Assembly (NCBI RefSeq): GCF_001039355.2
Contig: NW_019775616.1
Span: 138,511-188,019 of the forward strand
Length of the DNA: 49,509 bases
Direction: 5' to 3'
Source of the DNA: Lingula anatina
Lineage: Eukaryota; Brachiopoda; Lingulata; Lingulida; Lingulidae
In this document: positions 35,501-47,184 of the stretch, piece after piece
Position numbering within the stretch: position 1 is the stretch's first letter
Layout of the letters: every line of letters begins with the position of its first letter
Position numbers and translations under genes: made by a program
The notes under the pieces: model-generated
Database searches by the model: none
What the model was told of the DNA's origin: nothing
The model's input: only the letters and a program-made list of their open reading frames with translations

Positions 35501-37735
35501 TAATATTGCAGACCACTGCAGGGGCGGATTGAGACCGTCTTCTAGGTCTTCCGGAAGACGGTCAGATTTTTCAAGTTTACATTGATGGGTATCTAATCTA
35601 ATCTATTTTTCTGTCAAAAATGGAAGATGGATCAACAAAGATAATTTGGAAGACTTTCAGAAAATATCTCTGGATCTGCCCCTGCATTGCCTATTATGAA
35701 ATTAAGATTCATTTCCATTCTAAATTTAAGACGAAGCAGTATTTTATGAGCGTGTGTATTAAGAGAGTAAAATGTCTTTTAATGGCTAACACCCCAGCAC
35801 ATCGGCTCTCATAGAAATGTGACTGTACCATGTGAGTGGGTTAATACGCAGATAACGAGCATACACAGGAGGGTTCAAAACATTTTCATGAATATTGTCC
35901 AAGTCAATATTGCCCTGGAAGATCTGAAAGTACAACAATTAATGTTTTAGATTATTTTATTTCTGCTACATGTGGCTGCTTTTAAAAAAAGGACAATATT
36001 ACGAGTAGTGAGCATACTGCCCTTTAAATTGCTGTTTGGATTATTGTTCATTTTGCGTCAATTTTGTATCTATATATATCTGTCTACTGCACCTCAGCAC
36101 ATTTATCAACAATTTTTTAATGTTACCAGATGGCTGATCTTAAAAAATGAAGAGGTATAAACTAATTTGCATGAGGCAGATACAGAAAAACATGATAGCA
36201 GAAATATGTTGATTTTCATTTATAAAATTGATATATTTTTTTTCAATGAAATGTTTGAAAAATGTTACAGACATCACAAATTTTAAACACATTTACAACA
36301 TAAAAAACACCGGGGTCGACATGTTATAAGGTTAAGACAGATAAGAATTTTAATGATTACCTTGACTGAGCCAGTTCCATCTCTGTATCCCTTCATCAAC
36401 AAAGTGTTGTTGCCATAGTGAATTTGGTATGTTTTAACAAACTGAGCAATTTGATTTCTTCCCTTGGTCAAAATGGCTGTCAGTTTTCTAACACGTCCAA
36501 NTGTGACCCCTATTTTGTACCCCTGATTGTGAAACAGCATGAGCACACTATTCTGTAAATTGTTGTTTGGATTATTGTACATTTTGCATCAATTTTGATG
36601 TTTCAACTTTTTTTATTCCATAAATTATATATCTGTCTATATCTAAATGATATATCATTCTATTTCTGTCTACTGCACCTCAGCGTGTTAGTCAGCTTTT
36701 TTTCTCTTAAAGAATTAGCGTTAATGTTACCAGATGGCTGATCTTAAAGAATGAAGAGGTATAAACTAATTTGCACATGGCAGATACAGAAAAACACGAT
36801 AGCAGAAATATGTTGATATTCATATATTAAATTGCTGTTTTTTTTTCAATGAAATGATTAAAAAAATGTTACGGACATCACAAATTATCAACACATTTAC
36901 AACCATAGAAAACACTTAGGTTGATATTTTTCGAGGTTGTGGCAGATTGGAATTTAGATGATTACTTTACTGAGCTGATACCATCCCTGTAACCCTTCAT
37001 CAACAAAGTGTTGTTGCCATAGTGAATTTGGTATGTTTTACTAACTGCTGTGCTGGACTTGGGCAGTTGCAGGCACTAGTGGGCTTGATTTGGTCTTAAA
37101 GTGCAATTTAAGTTCACAAATAGTCTTACATGATCTTAAACCATGAGTAAGACTATTTCTGGTCTAACAGCCAATTAAGTTGTCTCCCCTTACACAATCT
37201 CCTATTGTAAGCAGAGGTGTCCTCTATTGTGAGGGGAGGTATCCCACATTGTGAGGGGAGGAAACTGCTTGACCACTTAAGTAGATGTTAGATCATTTTT
37301 GATCTTAAAAGCAGATTCAGTCCATTTTAAGACTACTGCTGTAATGTTTCAGATTGTGTAAGATCACTTGTGAACTTAAATTGCACTTTAAGACCAAATC
37401 CAGCCCACTAGTGAGGACAACTGTTGTTATGCCATCTTGGGAAGTTTGTGCTTCTTGGCAGGAACATGCAGCGTTTGGTGCCACCTGCGTAAAGGCCTTG
37501 TCAGTGCTGAGGGGATGTCTCCGAGGGCCCGGTGACACAGGCGTGGGGACTGGAATCTCCGGCCACCATCACCACCCATCACCAGTGAACAATTCACTGT
37601 GGATTTTTCCATTATAATATTTTTCAATGTGTGAATTTAATGAATCCCTGATAAATTTGGTGTGATACACGATATATGATATATATATATGATATATATG
37701 ATAACCATGATACTTAAGAAATAATGTGATATTAC

Positions 37736-37770
<35 letters not shown>

Positions 37771-37838
37771 TTATTATTTAATGGTGGTCTGCTTCTCCAG
37801 CTCTGGAAATATGCTGGCCTCAGGGTCAGTCAATTAAA

Positions 37839-37887
<49 letters not shown>

Positions 37888-40263
37888 TTTTTTTTTTGAT
37901 AAAAGACAAAAACAATTAAATATCAGTTTTGATTTAACCTATATTATTTATTTAAGTTTTATGATAATAGTTACTTATAGTGGATAACACAGCTTGTCAT
38001 TTTTTTTCCTTCATGAATTAAAATAAAAATTATAAATGATAACATTGCAGTCTTACAGTTAATCATTGTATAAATACAAATTAATGTCTGATGGAATGCT
38101 TATAAGTGCCAGAAACTTTTAAGCCGACTGATATCTATTGAGCTATCAGGGCCAATGTATACTTCTAATTGCCCACACAAAGCACCAGGAGAACATACTC
38201 ACAAATTTTAATTGACCTGACAGCAATTTTACCAGCAAAGGCAAGGTGTCAGTGTTAACATTGCATAGCACTACATATTATGTATATATCTTTCTCATTT
38301 CCAGCATAAATTTAAGACTAAGTGGTATTATATAAGCACGCGCATTTATAACAGTAATGTCATGTCTTTAAATTGCTAACACCCCAGCACGTCGGCTCTC
38401 ATAGAAATGTGCCTGAACCAAGTGAGTGGGTTAATTCGCAGGTAGCGAGCATACACAGGAGGGTTCAAAACATTTTCGTGAATATTGTCCAAGTCAATAT
38501 TGCCCTGGAAGATCTGAAAGTATAAAAATTAATGTTTAAGATTATTTTATTTCTGCCACGTGTAGCTGTTTTTTTTAAATAAAATGTACAATGATATAAG
38601 TAGTGAGCATACTATTCTGTAAATTGTTGTTTGGATTTTTGTTCATTTTGCATCGATTTGGATGTTTTAACTTTTTTTATTCCATAAAATGATATATCTG
38701 TATATATCTTATTTAATCTACATTCTATATCTGTCTACTGCACCTCAGCATGTTAGTCAACTTTTTTCTCTTAAAAGTTTAGCGTTAATGTTACCAGATG
38801 GCTGATCTTAAAGAATAAAGAGGTATAAACTAATTTGCAAGTGGCAGATACAGAAAAACATGATAGCAGAAATATGTTGATATTCATATATTAAATTGCT
38901 GTTTTTTTTCAATGAAATGATTAAAAAAATGTTACGGACATCACAAATTATCATCTCATTTACAACCATAGAAAACACTTTGGTTGACAATTTATGATAC
39001 GTATTGTAGCAGATTGGAATTTCTACAATTACCTTAACTGAGCCGGTGCCATCTCTGTATCCCTTCATCAACAAAGTGTTGTTGCCATAGTGAATTTGGT
39101 ATGTTTTAACAAACTCAGCAATTTGATTTCTTCCCTTGGTCAAAATGGCTGTCAGTTTTCTTACACGTCCAAAGTCAAATTGCAGCCATTGTTTGTTGTC
39201 ATTGGTGCGAGCTGACCAGGATCCGACAACATTTTGGTCCATGTTGGTGTATATTCTAGAACGAGTAGGGTTGTAATCAGAATTGTACATGGATGAAGCA
39301 GTGATCTGAGAGTCTTGTATGGGAGAATTGCCTGACACCAGCACATCTTGACAGTCGGCAGGTGGTTTAGAAATGGACAGTTTAAGATCTTGGAGTTCCA
39401 GTTCAATTTGCTGAATTTGCTTAGCCTGCTGCATCAGTAAAAGTCCCTGTGAGGATAGCATCTGTGCTTGTTTTTGGTAGTTTTGTTTTAATTTGTCAAG
39501 TTCACTGAGGCTTTTGTTACCAGTACTAACTGCTGTGCTGGTCTTGGGTAGTTGCAGGACGACTGTTGTTGTGCCATCTTCAGAAGTGTATGCTTCTTGG
39601 CATGAGGATACAGCATTTGGTGACACCTGACTGAACGCCTTGTCAGTGCCGAGTTCTGATAGAAGTAGAAATGCAAAGATGAAACTTGCCAAAACCATCT
39701 TGTCTTCTTATGACTTGAAATGCACAAACTTGAATTCCTCTTTTGTGGATTGAGGAATCAATGTAGCAGCTGCTATTTATACATAGAGGGTTGTTTAGAT
39801 GACCTTGGTACTGGTTTTGATTCTGTCCACTGGTTCAATTTTCAGGACAGTTGTCATTAAATACATATTTGTTTTGAGATAATGAGAAATTTTAATCAAC
39901 TACTGGATCTTACTTTTAAACGGCGATCACGACATTTCGACCTTGTCGCAAGTCCCCTTCAGGTGAACTGATTATGGATTGTCAACAGTGACATAGGTGA
40001 CACTCAGCAGGGGATGTCTCCCAGGGCCCGGTGCAACAGATGTGAGGACTGGAATCTCCGGCAACTGTCGCCACCCATCACCAGTGAACAATTCACTGTG
40101 GATTTTTTCCATTATAATATTTTTCAATGTGTGAATTTAATGAATCCCTGATAAATTTGGTGTGATACATGATATATGACTCAAAATGATTTAACATTAA
40201 GATTTACCGTAAATTGATCATGAATAACCAGGATACATAAGAAATAATCATTATTAATGTCAT

Positions 40264-40295
<32 letters not shown>

Positions 40296-40358
40296 TTATT
40301 ATTAAATGGTGGTCTGCTTCTCCAGCTCTGGAAATATGCTGGCCTCAGGGTCAGTAAA

Positions 40359-40405
<47 letters not shown>

Positions 40406-43400
40406 CTTTTTTTTGATAAAAGACAAAAAAATTAAATATTGGTTTTGTTTTAAGCTATAAATTATTTATTTAAGCATTATGATAATAGTTACTATAGTGG
40501 ATAACACAGCTTGTCATTTTTTTTTCTTCATGAATTAAAATAAAAATTATAAATGATAACATTGCAGTCTTACAATTAATCGTTGTACAAATACAAATTA
40601 ATGTCTGATGGCACGCTTATAAGTGCCAAAAACTTTTAAGCTGACTTATATCTTTGGAGCTATCAGCGTCATTCATCTTTCTAATTGCCCATACAAAGCA
40701 CCAACTGAGCATGCTCATAAAATTTAACTGACCCCACTACAGTTTTACCAGCATAAGGCAAGGTGTCAGTGTTAACATTGCATAGCACTTCATATTATGT
40801 ATATATCTTTCTCATTTCCAGCATAAATTTAAGACTAAGTGGTATTATATAAGCATGTGCATTTATAATAGTAATGTAATGTCTTTAAATTGCTAACACC
40901 CCAGCACATCGGCTCTCATAGAAATGTGCCTGAACCAAGTGAGAGGTTTAATACGCAGGTAGCGAGCATACACAGGAGGGTTTAAAACATTTTCGTGAAT
41001 ATTGTCCAAGTCAATGTTGCCTTGGAAGATCTGAAAGTAGAACAATTAATGTTTTAGCTTATTTCATTTCTGCTACATGATGCTGCTTTTTTAAAAAAAT
41101 GTACAATGTTACAGGTAGCGAGCATACTTTCCTGCAAATTGTTGTTTGGATTATTGTTCGTTTTGCATCAATTTTGATATGTCTAAACTTTTTCTGTATC
41201 TCATAAAATGATGCATTTGTCTACTGCACCTCTGCACATTTATCAACTTTTTTTCTTTAAGGTTTACAGGGGCGGATTTAGGCCATCTTCTAGGTCTTAC
41301 GGAAGACGGTCAGATTTTTAAGTTTACATTGATGGGTATCTAATTTTTTTCTGTCGGAAGACGGTCAAAAATGGAGGATGAAGCAACAAAGATAATTTGG
41401 AAGACTGTCAGAAAATATCTTCGGATCCGCCACTGGTTTAGTGTTAATGTTACCAGACTGCTGATCTTAACATGAAGAGGTGTGAACATGAAATGATTAA
41501 AAAATGTTACAGACATCACAAAATATACAACACATTTCCAACCATAAAAACACTTGGGTTGGCATTTTTATAGGGTGTGACAGATAAGAATTAATGATCA
41601 GTTACCTTGACTGAGCCAGTTCCATCTCTGTAGTCCTTCATCAACAAAGTGTTGTTGCCATAGTGAATTTGGTATGTTTTGACAAACTGAGCATACTGAT
41701 TTCTTCCCTTGGTCAAAATGGCTGTCAGTTTTCTTACACGTCCAAAGTCAAATTGCAGCCATTGGTTGTTGTCATTGATGCGAGCTGACCAGGATCCGAC
41801 AACATTTTGGTCCATGTTGGCATATAATCTAGAGTGAGCAGGGCCGTGATTTGAATCATACATGGACGATGCCGTAATCTGAGAGTCTGGTATGGGAGAA
41901 TTGCCTGACACAAGCACATCTTGACAGTCGGCAGGTGATTTAGAAATGGACAGTTTCAGATCTTGGAGTTCCAGTTCAATTTGCTGAATTTGCTTAGCCT
42001 GCTGCATCAATAAAAGTTCCTGCGAAGATATCATCTGTGCTTGTTTTTGGTAGTTTTGTTTTAATTTGTCAAGTTCGCTGAGACTTTGGTTACCAGTGCT
42101 AACTGTTGTGCTGGACTTGGGCAGTTGCAGGACAACTGTTGTCATGCCGTCTTCAAAAGTGTATGCTTCTTGGCATGAGCATACAGCGTTTGATGACACC
42201 TGACTAAACGCCTTGTCAGTGCCAAGTTCTGATACAAGTAGAAATGCAAATATGAAACTTGCCAAAACCATCTTGTCTTCTTATGACTTGAAATGCACAA
42301 AGTTGAAATCCTCTTATGTGGTTTGAGGAATCAATGTAGCAGCTGCTATTTATACATAGAGGGTTGTTTAGATGACCTTGGTACTGGTTTTGCTTCTGTC
42401 CACAGAGTTCAAGTTCAAAGTTCAAAACAGTTGTTATTGAAGATCATCAATATGTTTGTTTTGTTCATATAACATTAATTTTTATGCGTAACCCCTATAA
42501 AAACGTGAACAGTCGGGCCTGTAGCATCAATTCCATAGGGGTGGGAGTCCTTTTTTTTTTTAAGGTGGAACTTTTTACCATGATGTTACAGCTTAACCTA
42601 GATCAGATTTTGAAGCAGAGTGAACCTTTTCCCAGTAAGAGATGCGGTTTACTTGAACAGTCCTATCATACCACTGACATGAACAATTGTGTCATTTGTG
42701 GTCTTATTATCATTGTAATTTTGCTGTTTACTGAAAACAGGATATGCCTGGCTCCACAGTGATAAGATTGTTGTTGAATACACTTGGAGAGCATCCAATT
42801 TTTTCAAATATAAACAAGTACATCCCCCCCCCCAAAAAAAAAAAAAATAGTTTGAATTCAATTCTCAAATGACAAATTTAGGGAAAAAAAGTTCCCAGCT
42901 GAAAGCAAGTTCTTTGACTGTAATCTAAGCCAGTAACTTCAGTACACACGTTTATTCACTGTGATTTTTTCCATAATAATATTTTTCAGTGTGTGAATGT
43001 AATGTATCCCTGATAAGTTTGCTGTGATACATGATATGTGACTCAAAATGATTTAACATAAAGCTAAAATTGTAATTAAATAACCATGATAGATATGAAA
43101 TAGCATTGCATAGTTATTTTTCAATATAGTTATAAAAAGCCTAAATTATTTCTGGGGCAGGTGGTAATACTCCCGTCACACTAGAGGCGGAATGAGCAAG
43201 AATGCCATCAGAAAGACAATTCTTTGTGCGTTCCTGGATATTCGAGGAGCATTCTAAAAATTCATAGTGCATTCCAAATATTTTGACCAGCCCGAATGTT
43301 TTGCTCACGTTAAAAACTTTCAAAGTGCATTCCAAGTGGAATATTATCGAATGGCATTTGAATAGTATTATAACTGCACTAAGACTGTATTCTAAATATT

Positions 43401-44652
43401 CTCATGGCATTCCTACAACATTCGAAACATTCTGATCACATTTGAGGGAGAACCCAAATGGCAAGACACTTCAAATCCTGCTAAAATGAGCCAGGATGCA
43501 ATTCGAATGCATCTCAATCCTATTTCAGCCAGCAATCGAACTACACTTGTACTGTATTCGAAGTGTATTCTAAATATTCTGACCGCGTTCTGACAGCATT
43601 ATTTATATTCCTAGTTTTCCAACTACATTCGAGCTGCATTTGAGAGTTAATCATTCCAGGCAGATTCAAGCACATTCCGAGTATTCCAACGGCATTCTTA
43701 CAAGAATTTAGGTCAAATTGAAATTTCTTCCCGAATGAAGTACGAAATTTTAAATTTAGTCACTCCGGCTGGTTCTGCTTGATTCCTGCTGATTCCGAAT
43801 AAGTGTGACGGGGGCTTAATGCATGAACAAATATGTATAAATATTTACATCTACAGTTGTTTTTTGTATCCTGGCCTGGATAAGGGACAAAGTTTTTTAT
43901 GAGTACAAGTACCTAAATTTGGATGTCCCGTAAATCAGTGCACTTTTTTTCTTCTTTTCTGCTTCAGGTCAAGTTGCATATCTGTGCATTTACTGTTTAA
44001 TATCCCCCCACCCTTTTTCTCTTACTTTCAAAATTATCTTTGACAAAAGGATGCTGTTGACATTTATTTACATTAGACTGTTTATATTTTTTAGGTCTGG
44101 TGATAAAACAGTAAGGTTGTGGGACCCTGTGAGTATTTAATTATTTATTTATTTATTTATTATACATACACATTGTATTTATATTTACACCTAAGAAAAC
44201 AATTCATTCCATTGAAAGCAGCATGTAGGTTTTTTTTTTCCCAGATTGCATAGTTGTAAAACAATTGTTGAAATTGATGATTGATTGATGAAATAATCAG
44301 CATCCATGTTGTGATATTATTATTCATTTCTTGATATAATTTTGTTTTAAGCATTTTAGTGCTGACAGAACAGTATATGTACATGCATATAGAGGATATA
44401 AAAGATAAGAAAATATAAAAGAACAGAAAAAAATGCATCTAGCTGTTTTCACTTTTTGATGTCAGTTAAGTTTCACATTACACAACCTAACTTGATTGTT
44501 CGGTTTTGAGAAATTAAAATTTTTATGTTAAAGAGTTTTCGCCTGCATTTGATATATCTTGTAGGAGAATATTAGAATTTATTATATATATATATTTTTT
44601 TTTGGCTTCAGCTCAAAGGGGAGCCATTACACACTATAGAAGGACACTCCAG
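32572..44652 (+). CDS. WDSUB1: WDSUB1, 5' part and exons 6-7 on the plus strand; the rest lost at a gap
   Basis: The exons are 32572-32897 (ATG at 32578), 33301-33387, 33726-33925, 34341-34442, 35036-35119, then after a 9-kb intron 44095-44128 and 44612-44652. All junctions keep phase; exon 5 ends after base 2 of Gly (donor gtcagt) and exon 6 supplies base 3. The product begins MTTVANLIHTISLHQSDVNW and forms six WD repeats (LWSTEDF, ILWDSKTGE, VIWDMKTKK, RAWDAEF, KLWNFRARF, RLWDP endings), entering a seventh (EGHSR). The frame would continue into the exon now on the minus strand at 23359-23465. Six bases after the donor of exon 7 is the N at 44659, and the sequence then resumes at the equivalent of 19290, skipping exons 8-12. 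Intron 5 holds the antisense discoidin array. Confidence 0.88.
35132..35185 (+). repeat. CT-rich microsatellite at the start of WDSUB1 intron 5
   Basis: An interrupted ctctct tract begins just after exon 5. Similar tracts follow each exon-5 relic (about 37843-37879 and 40363-40405; GA on plus at 28957-28995), showing that they were duplicated together. Confidence 0.75.
35519..35684. mobile_element. CAGGGGCGGAT MITE downstream of B1 (166 bp)
   Basis: It starts caggggcggattgagaccgt and ends tggatctgcccctg, with the inner gaccgtctt / ggaagacggtc pair. The orientation and site differ from the intronic copies, so this is an independent insertion. The target duplication was not clear. Confidence 0.7.
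35786..36500 (-). pseudogene. Discoidin gene B1, incomplete at an assembly gap
   Basis: Exon 2 (35786-35923) is intact and ends MRADVLGC with TAG. Exon 1 begins at 36361 on its 3' side and reads back through YQIHYG and RKLTAIL to the N at 36501, where it stops. The missing 5' part is probably lost in the gap rather than mutated. The sequence after the N is intron of a neighbouring unit, not the rest of exon 1. Confidence 0.75.
36502..37530 (-). pseudogene. Discoidin gene B2, deleted and transposon-interrupted
   Basis: 36502-36960 is intron-like sequence of the family. The 3' end of exon 1 (about 36966-37040, YQIHYGN region) is fused directly to an upstream part of exon 1, so the start of the discoidin domain is gone. 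It is then split by the CACTA-like element (37074-37413). The N-terminal part (about 37414-37495, VAPNAACSCQEAQTS) continues into unrelated upstream module sequence instead of a signal peptide. The splice donor region has also lost a base. It is clearly non-functional. Confidence 0.8.
37074..37413. mobile_element. 340-bp CACTA-like MITE
   Basis: The ends are inverted repeats of about 45 bp with one mismatch (cactagtgggcttgatttgg at the left; the complement of cactagtgggctggatttgg at the right). They begin with CACTA and are flanked by a 3-bp duplication, agg (37071-37073 and 37414-37416). The uninterrupted target ttgcaggac is seen in the sister genes at about 39555 and 42130. CACTA ends plus a 3-bp TSD fit the CACTA/EnSpm superfamily. 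There is no transposase. Confidence 0.85.
37531..38375. repeat. Spacer with WDSUB1 exon-5 relic and microsatellites
   Basis: A tatt/ttta run lies at about 37735-37780. Plus 37781-37824 copies the last 44 bases of WDSUB1 exon 5 (MVVCFSSSGNMLASG), followed by a CT run (about 37843-37879) and a T run. The rest, to the end of gene B3, matches 28480-28950 in reverse. Confidence 0.75.
38376..39698 (-). CDS. Secreted coiled-coil / discoidin protein B3
   Basis: Exon 1 is 39033-39698 and exon 2 is 38376-38513; the product has 267 residues. A longer frame to 38808 only reads through the donor into the intron. The signal peptide is MVLASFIFAFLLLSELGT. The Cys motif has changed to SSCQEAYTS (one of two cysteines lost compared with CSCQEAYT). 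The coiled coil and F5/8 C domain are complete (MYNSDYNPTRSRIYTNMDQN, WLQFDFG, YQIHYG, MRADVLGC). The TATA box TATAAATA lies at 39774-39781 on the complement. The intron has no MITE and shows the empty site (near 38776, aaagtttagcg). Confidence 0.87.
39774..39781 (-). promoter_or_regulatory. TATA box of discoidin gene B3
   Basis: TATAAATA on the complement stands 76 bases before the ATG, within the block shared by all intact copies. Confidence 0.65.
39782..40892. repeat. Spacer between B3 and B4 with exon-5 relic and CT microsatellite
   Basis: Plus 40306-40349 is another copy of the last 44 bases of WDSUB1 exon 5, between a ttta run (about 40264-40300) and a CT run (about 40363-40405). About 39900-40090 is the GC-richer module also seen at 29226-29420. 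No other gene was found. Confidence 0.75.
40893..42271 (-). CDS. Secreted coiled-coil / discoidin protein B4
   Basis: Exon 1 is 41606-42271 and exon 2 is 40893-41030 (TAG); the product has 267 residues. The signal peptide is MVLASFIFAFLLVSELGT, followed by VCSCQEAYT, the coiled coil (QAQMISSQELLLMQQAKQI), and an F5/8 C domain that closely matches A1. The intron carries the MITE at 41267-41435. The TATA box lies at 42347-42354 (complement). By position and flanks it is the allele or inverted duplicate of A1. Confidence 0.88.
41267..41435. mobile_element. CAGGGGCGGAT MITE in the intron of gene B4 (169 bp)
   Basis: This is the cleanest copy: a perfect 5-bp duplication GTTTA at 41262-41266 and 41436-41440. 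The empty site in B3 has one gttta. The ends are caggggcggattt and (complement) cagtggcggatcc. The ends resemble hAT-type MITEs, but the TSD is shorter than the usual 8 bp. Confidence 0.8.
42347..42354 (-). promoter_or_regulatory. TATA box of discoidin gene B4
   Basis: TATAAATA on the complement stands 76 bases before the ATG, in the same block as in the sister genes. Confidence 0.65.
42430..44094. repeat. WDSUB1 intron 5 end, inverted match of 24706-26370
   Basis: This is the reverse complement of the left arm with scattered SNPs and short indels. It includes the GTCACAC-ended element at about 43172-43815. The AACGTTG element of the left arm is absent. There is no gene before exon 6 at 44095. 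Confidence 0.8.
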
Positions 44653-44659
44653 GTAAATN

Positions 44660-45291
44660 AAACTTAATCTTTAGATCGATCTAAATCTCTGGGAAAGCAC
44701 CCTAAAAGTTCAGAGAATATATTGTCAGCACTTAACCACAGATAGTGTTATTTTTCTTTGACTGCATAAACATTATGAATGATGGGGATATGCTCATCCC
44801 ACAGCCGGCACTTTGAACAGTGGAATAATTAAACTTATGTATTTGCTTACATGCTCGCTTGTATTTTCTCTGCAGTCCAAGTATTAAATCATTCTAAAAT
44901 TGTTTGAAGTGTCAATTGTAGGAAAAATCAATTACAACTACTCATTACCCATTGTTTGCCACATTCCGAGTACAAGAGGGTAATTATTTATATTGAGGCA
45001 CAACCGCTTAAAAGTCCCACTGATACATACTCCCGTTGTAACTAGTATTTATTAATACGTATCATTGAAATTTAGATTAAAACAATATTATACTCTTTTA
45101 CAATCTAGCACTAGTCTGTTGTAACTAGTATGTATCATTGAAATGTTGATTAAAACGATATACTTTTTCAATCTAGTACTAGTCGGGGCTGACTATTTGA
45201 TATACGTACATATGTTGAAGCAAAGAGACACAGGTGCATGTTAAGTGCTCCGTCAAGATATTATATCAAAAATAAGGCTATGTCCTTCAGC

Positions 45292-45336
<45 letters not shown>

Positions 45337-46438
45337 TAAACCTGCTGGGTGGGTTTTTAGTTTTGAATTATACTATTATACTGTAATGAAATGAAAATGT
45401 GACCAAATAACCAAAGATACAGTTATTTATATTTTCTCCTAATTTCATTGCTTCATCTCCATCTGTTGGATGATTTTTAATTTTATTTATTATTTTATTT
45501 TTTTTTTTACAATACAAAATTGAATGTGTTTGTAAAAAGATTGCAATTTTCAGGTGTAACATCATTAGCTGTGCATTTCCTTTCTCTATAATATGATGAT
45601 GTTTATTCCATATTTTTTTCTTCTTTGTGAATCAGCATGTTTTTATCCCATTGGACCAAAAAAGTCAATAATGCATAATCTCATGTTTTTTCCTACTTTT
45701 CATCTTGCTTGGTTAATTGTTGTTAAATGTGCTGTATGAGTGATAGTCAAGGCAAAATTGCAGTTTTGCCAAATTTTGCTCTTATAGTAAGCACTTAGTT
45801 TTAAAGTGTGATCAAGGAAAACAAATAAATTACATTGAAAATATATCTGTAAAGATCAACTATGATAGAAAAAATGTGCCCTTTCAATAAAGATCAATTA
45901 TCTATCATAATTGATCTTTACAGATACCTTTTTGAATGTCATTTATTTATTTCCTAACAAGATCAACACAGTGATTATGATAGATCATCAAGGGGAAAAT
46001 GAGATGCTCTAGATATATATCTGCATGGCCAAATAAGGAGAGTAAAATGTCAGATGAACTTTTTGAACTGTGATGTCTTGTTCTTAAATTTACATTTGAT
46101 TTTGTAAAAGTTCAGTTTTAATCTTGACATTGTACACAGTGCTGGAACAAATGTGAAGTGCAGTCTTAAAAAGGATGTATTTATTATTATTATAATTATT
46201 AATTGGATTGTGACCGAACATGTGTAATTAAAAATACATGTACGTTACATTAATGAGAACTAACGTACTAGTGCAGGCATTCAATACACTATAATACCAA
46301 TGGTTTTTTTTTTTTTTTTTTTTTTTTTTTTGGAAATCTTGAAATCAGATGTGCATTTTAACCTGCAAGTAATACTTCTATTGTTATTTATGCTGTTATG
46401 TTATTAATTATACAAGGATACTTGAAATGAAGTCATAG

Positions 46439-46479
<41 letters not shown>

Positions 46480-46959
46480 TCTATCTCAGATGAGACAAGT
46501 GTTCTAGTAGATTTCTAATATTGTTAATTAAATATGACATTGCAGGAATTATAAATGCATTCTATACTCAGAAACTGGAGATTTCAAACCTTTCCTATAG
46601 TTAAATGGAGAAAAAGGTTTTTATTTATTTATTTATCTTTTATTTGCATGAGTCTCAATAAAAACGTTAAATTAAATCGGTATTAAGTGTTATCATTTCA
46701 CAAATTATTCTCATCACAAGGAAAGCTTTGTTGAATAATCATCCTGGGATAAAAGAGCAAGCAAAAAAAGGAACAAAATGCCTCATATGACTCATGACCA
46801 TGAGCGTAATTTTTTTACATAATTATTATTTATATACAGACGGTGTGTCAATACATATAATGAGTACAATTTTGTACATTTAGCCATTACCTGTATCTGC
46901 CTCGGAGTGAGCACGCACCTTTCACCGTTAACTCAAGAAATGTGTAACCGTGTGACTTA
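44660..46959. repeat. Inverted match of 16.3-19.3 kb, gene-free
   Basis: After the N at 44659 the sequence is the reverse complement of the DNA 3' of WDSUB1. The 668-bp RecQ-fragment element is missing (empty site aaacatta at 44768-44775). Long T runs lie at about 45294-45331 and 46304-46331, and a TTA microsatellite at about 46442-46480. The foldback is near 45800-45970. No exon was found. Confidence 0.8.
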
Positions 46960-47184
46960 CACCCCATTTCCATAGATTTTTAGATCGATCTATCCCTGTG
47001 GGGAGTCTCACTAGATTACTGTCAGCTTGGCCGGCTTAAGCGTCTGTCCCGCCTACTAAAAGCTGTAAGGGGGTAATTAACTATGGTGTCCGCTCGGCTG
47101 ACTGCAATTTAGCCTGAACCCCCAGGGAGTTAGGTCGATCTAAATCTTAATCTTTAGATCGATCTAAATCTCTGGGAAAGCACC
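46960..47184. mobile_element. ATCGAT-rich MITE family, copy 4 (225 bp)
   Basis: Flanked by a perfect 4-bp duplication CTTA (46956-46959 and 47185-47188; TAAG on the other strand). The left arm at about 16312-16320 (aacataagtcac) is the empty site. It starts caccccatttccatagattt and ends gggaaagcacc, and is closely similar to copy 3 at 19243-19467. Confidence 0.82.

Noticed and set aside
38808-39032. C-terminal extension of discoidin gene B3
   Set aside because: It reads past the GT donor that all sister genes use; the real second exon is at 38376-38513.
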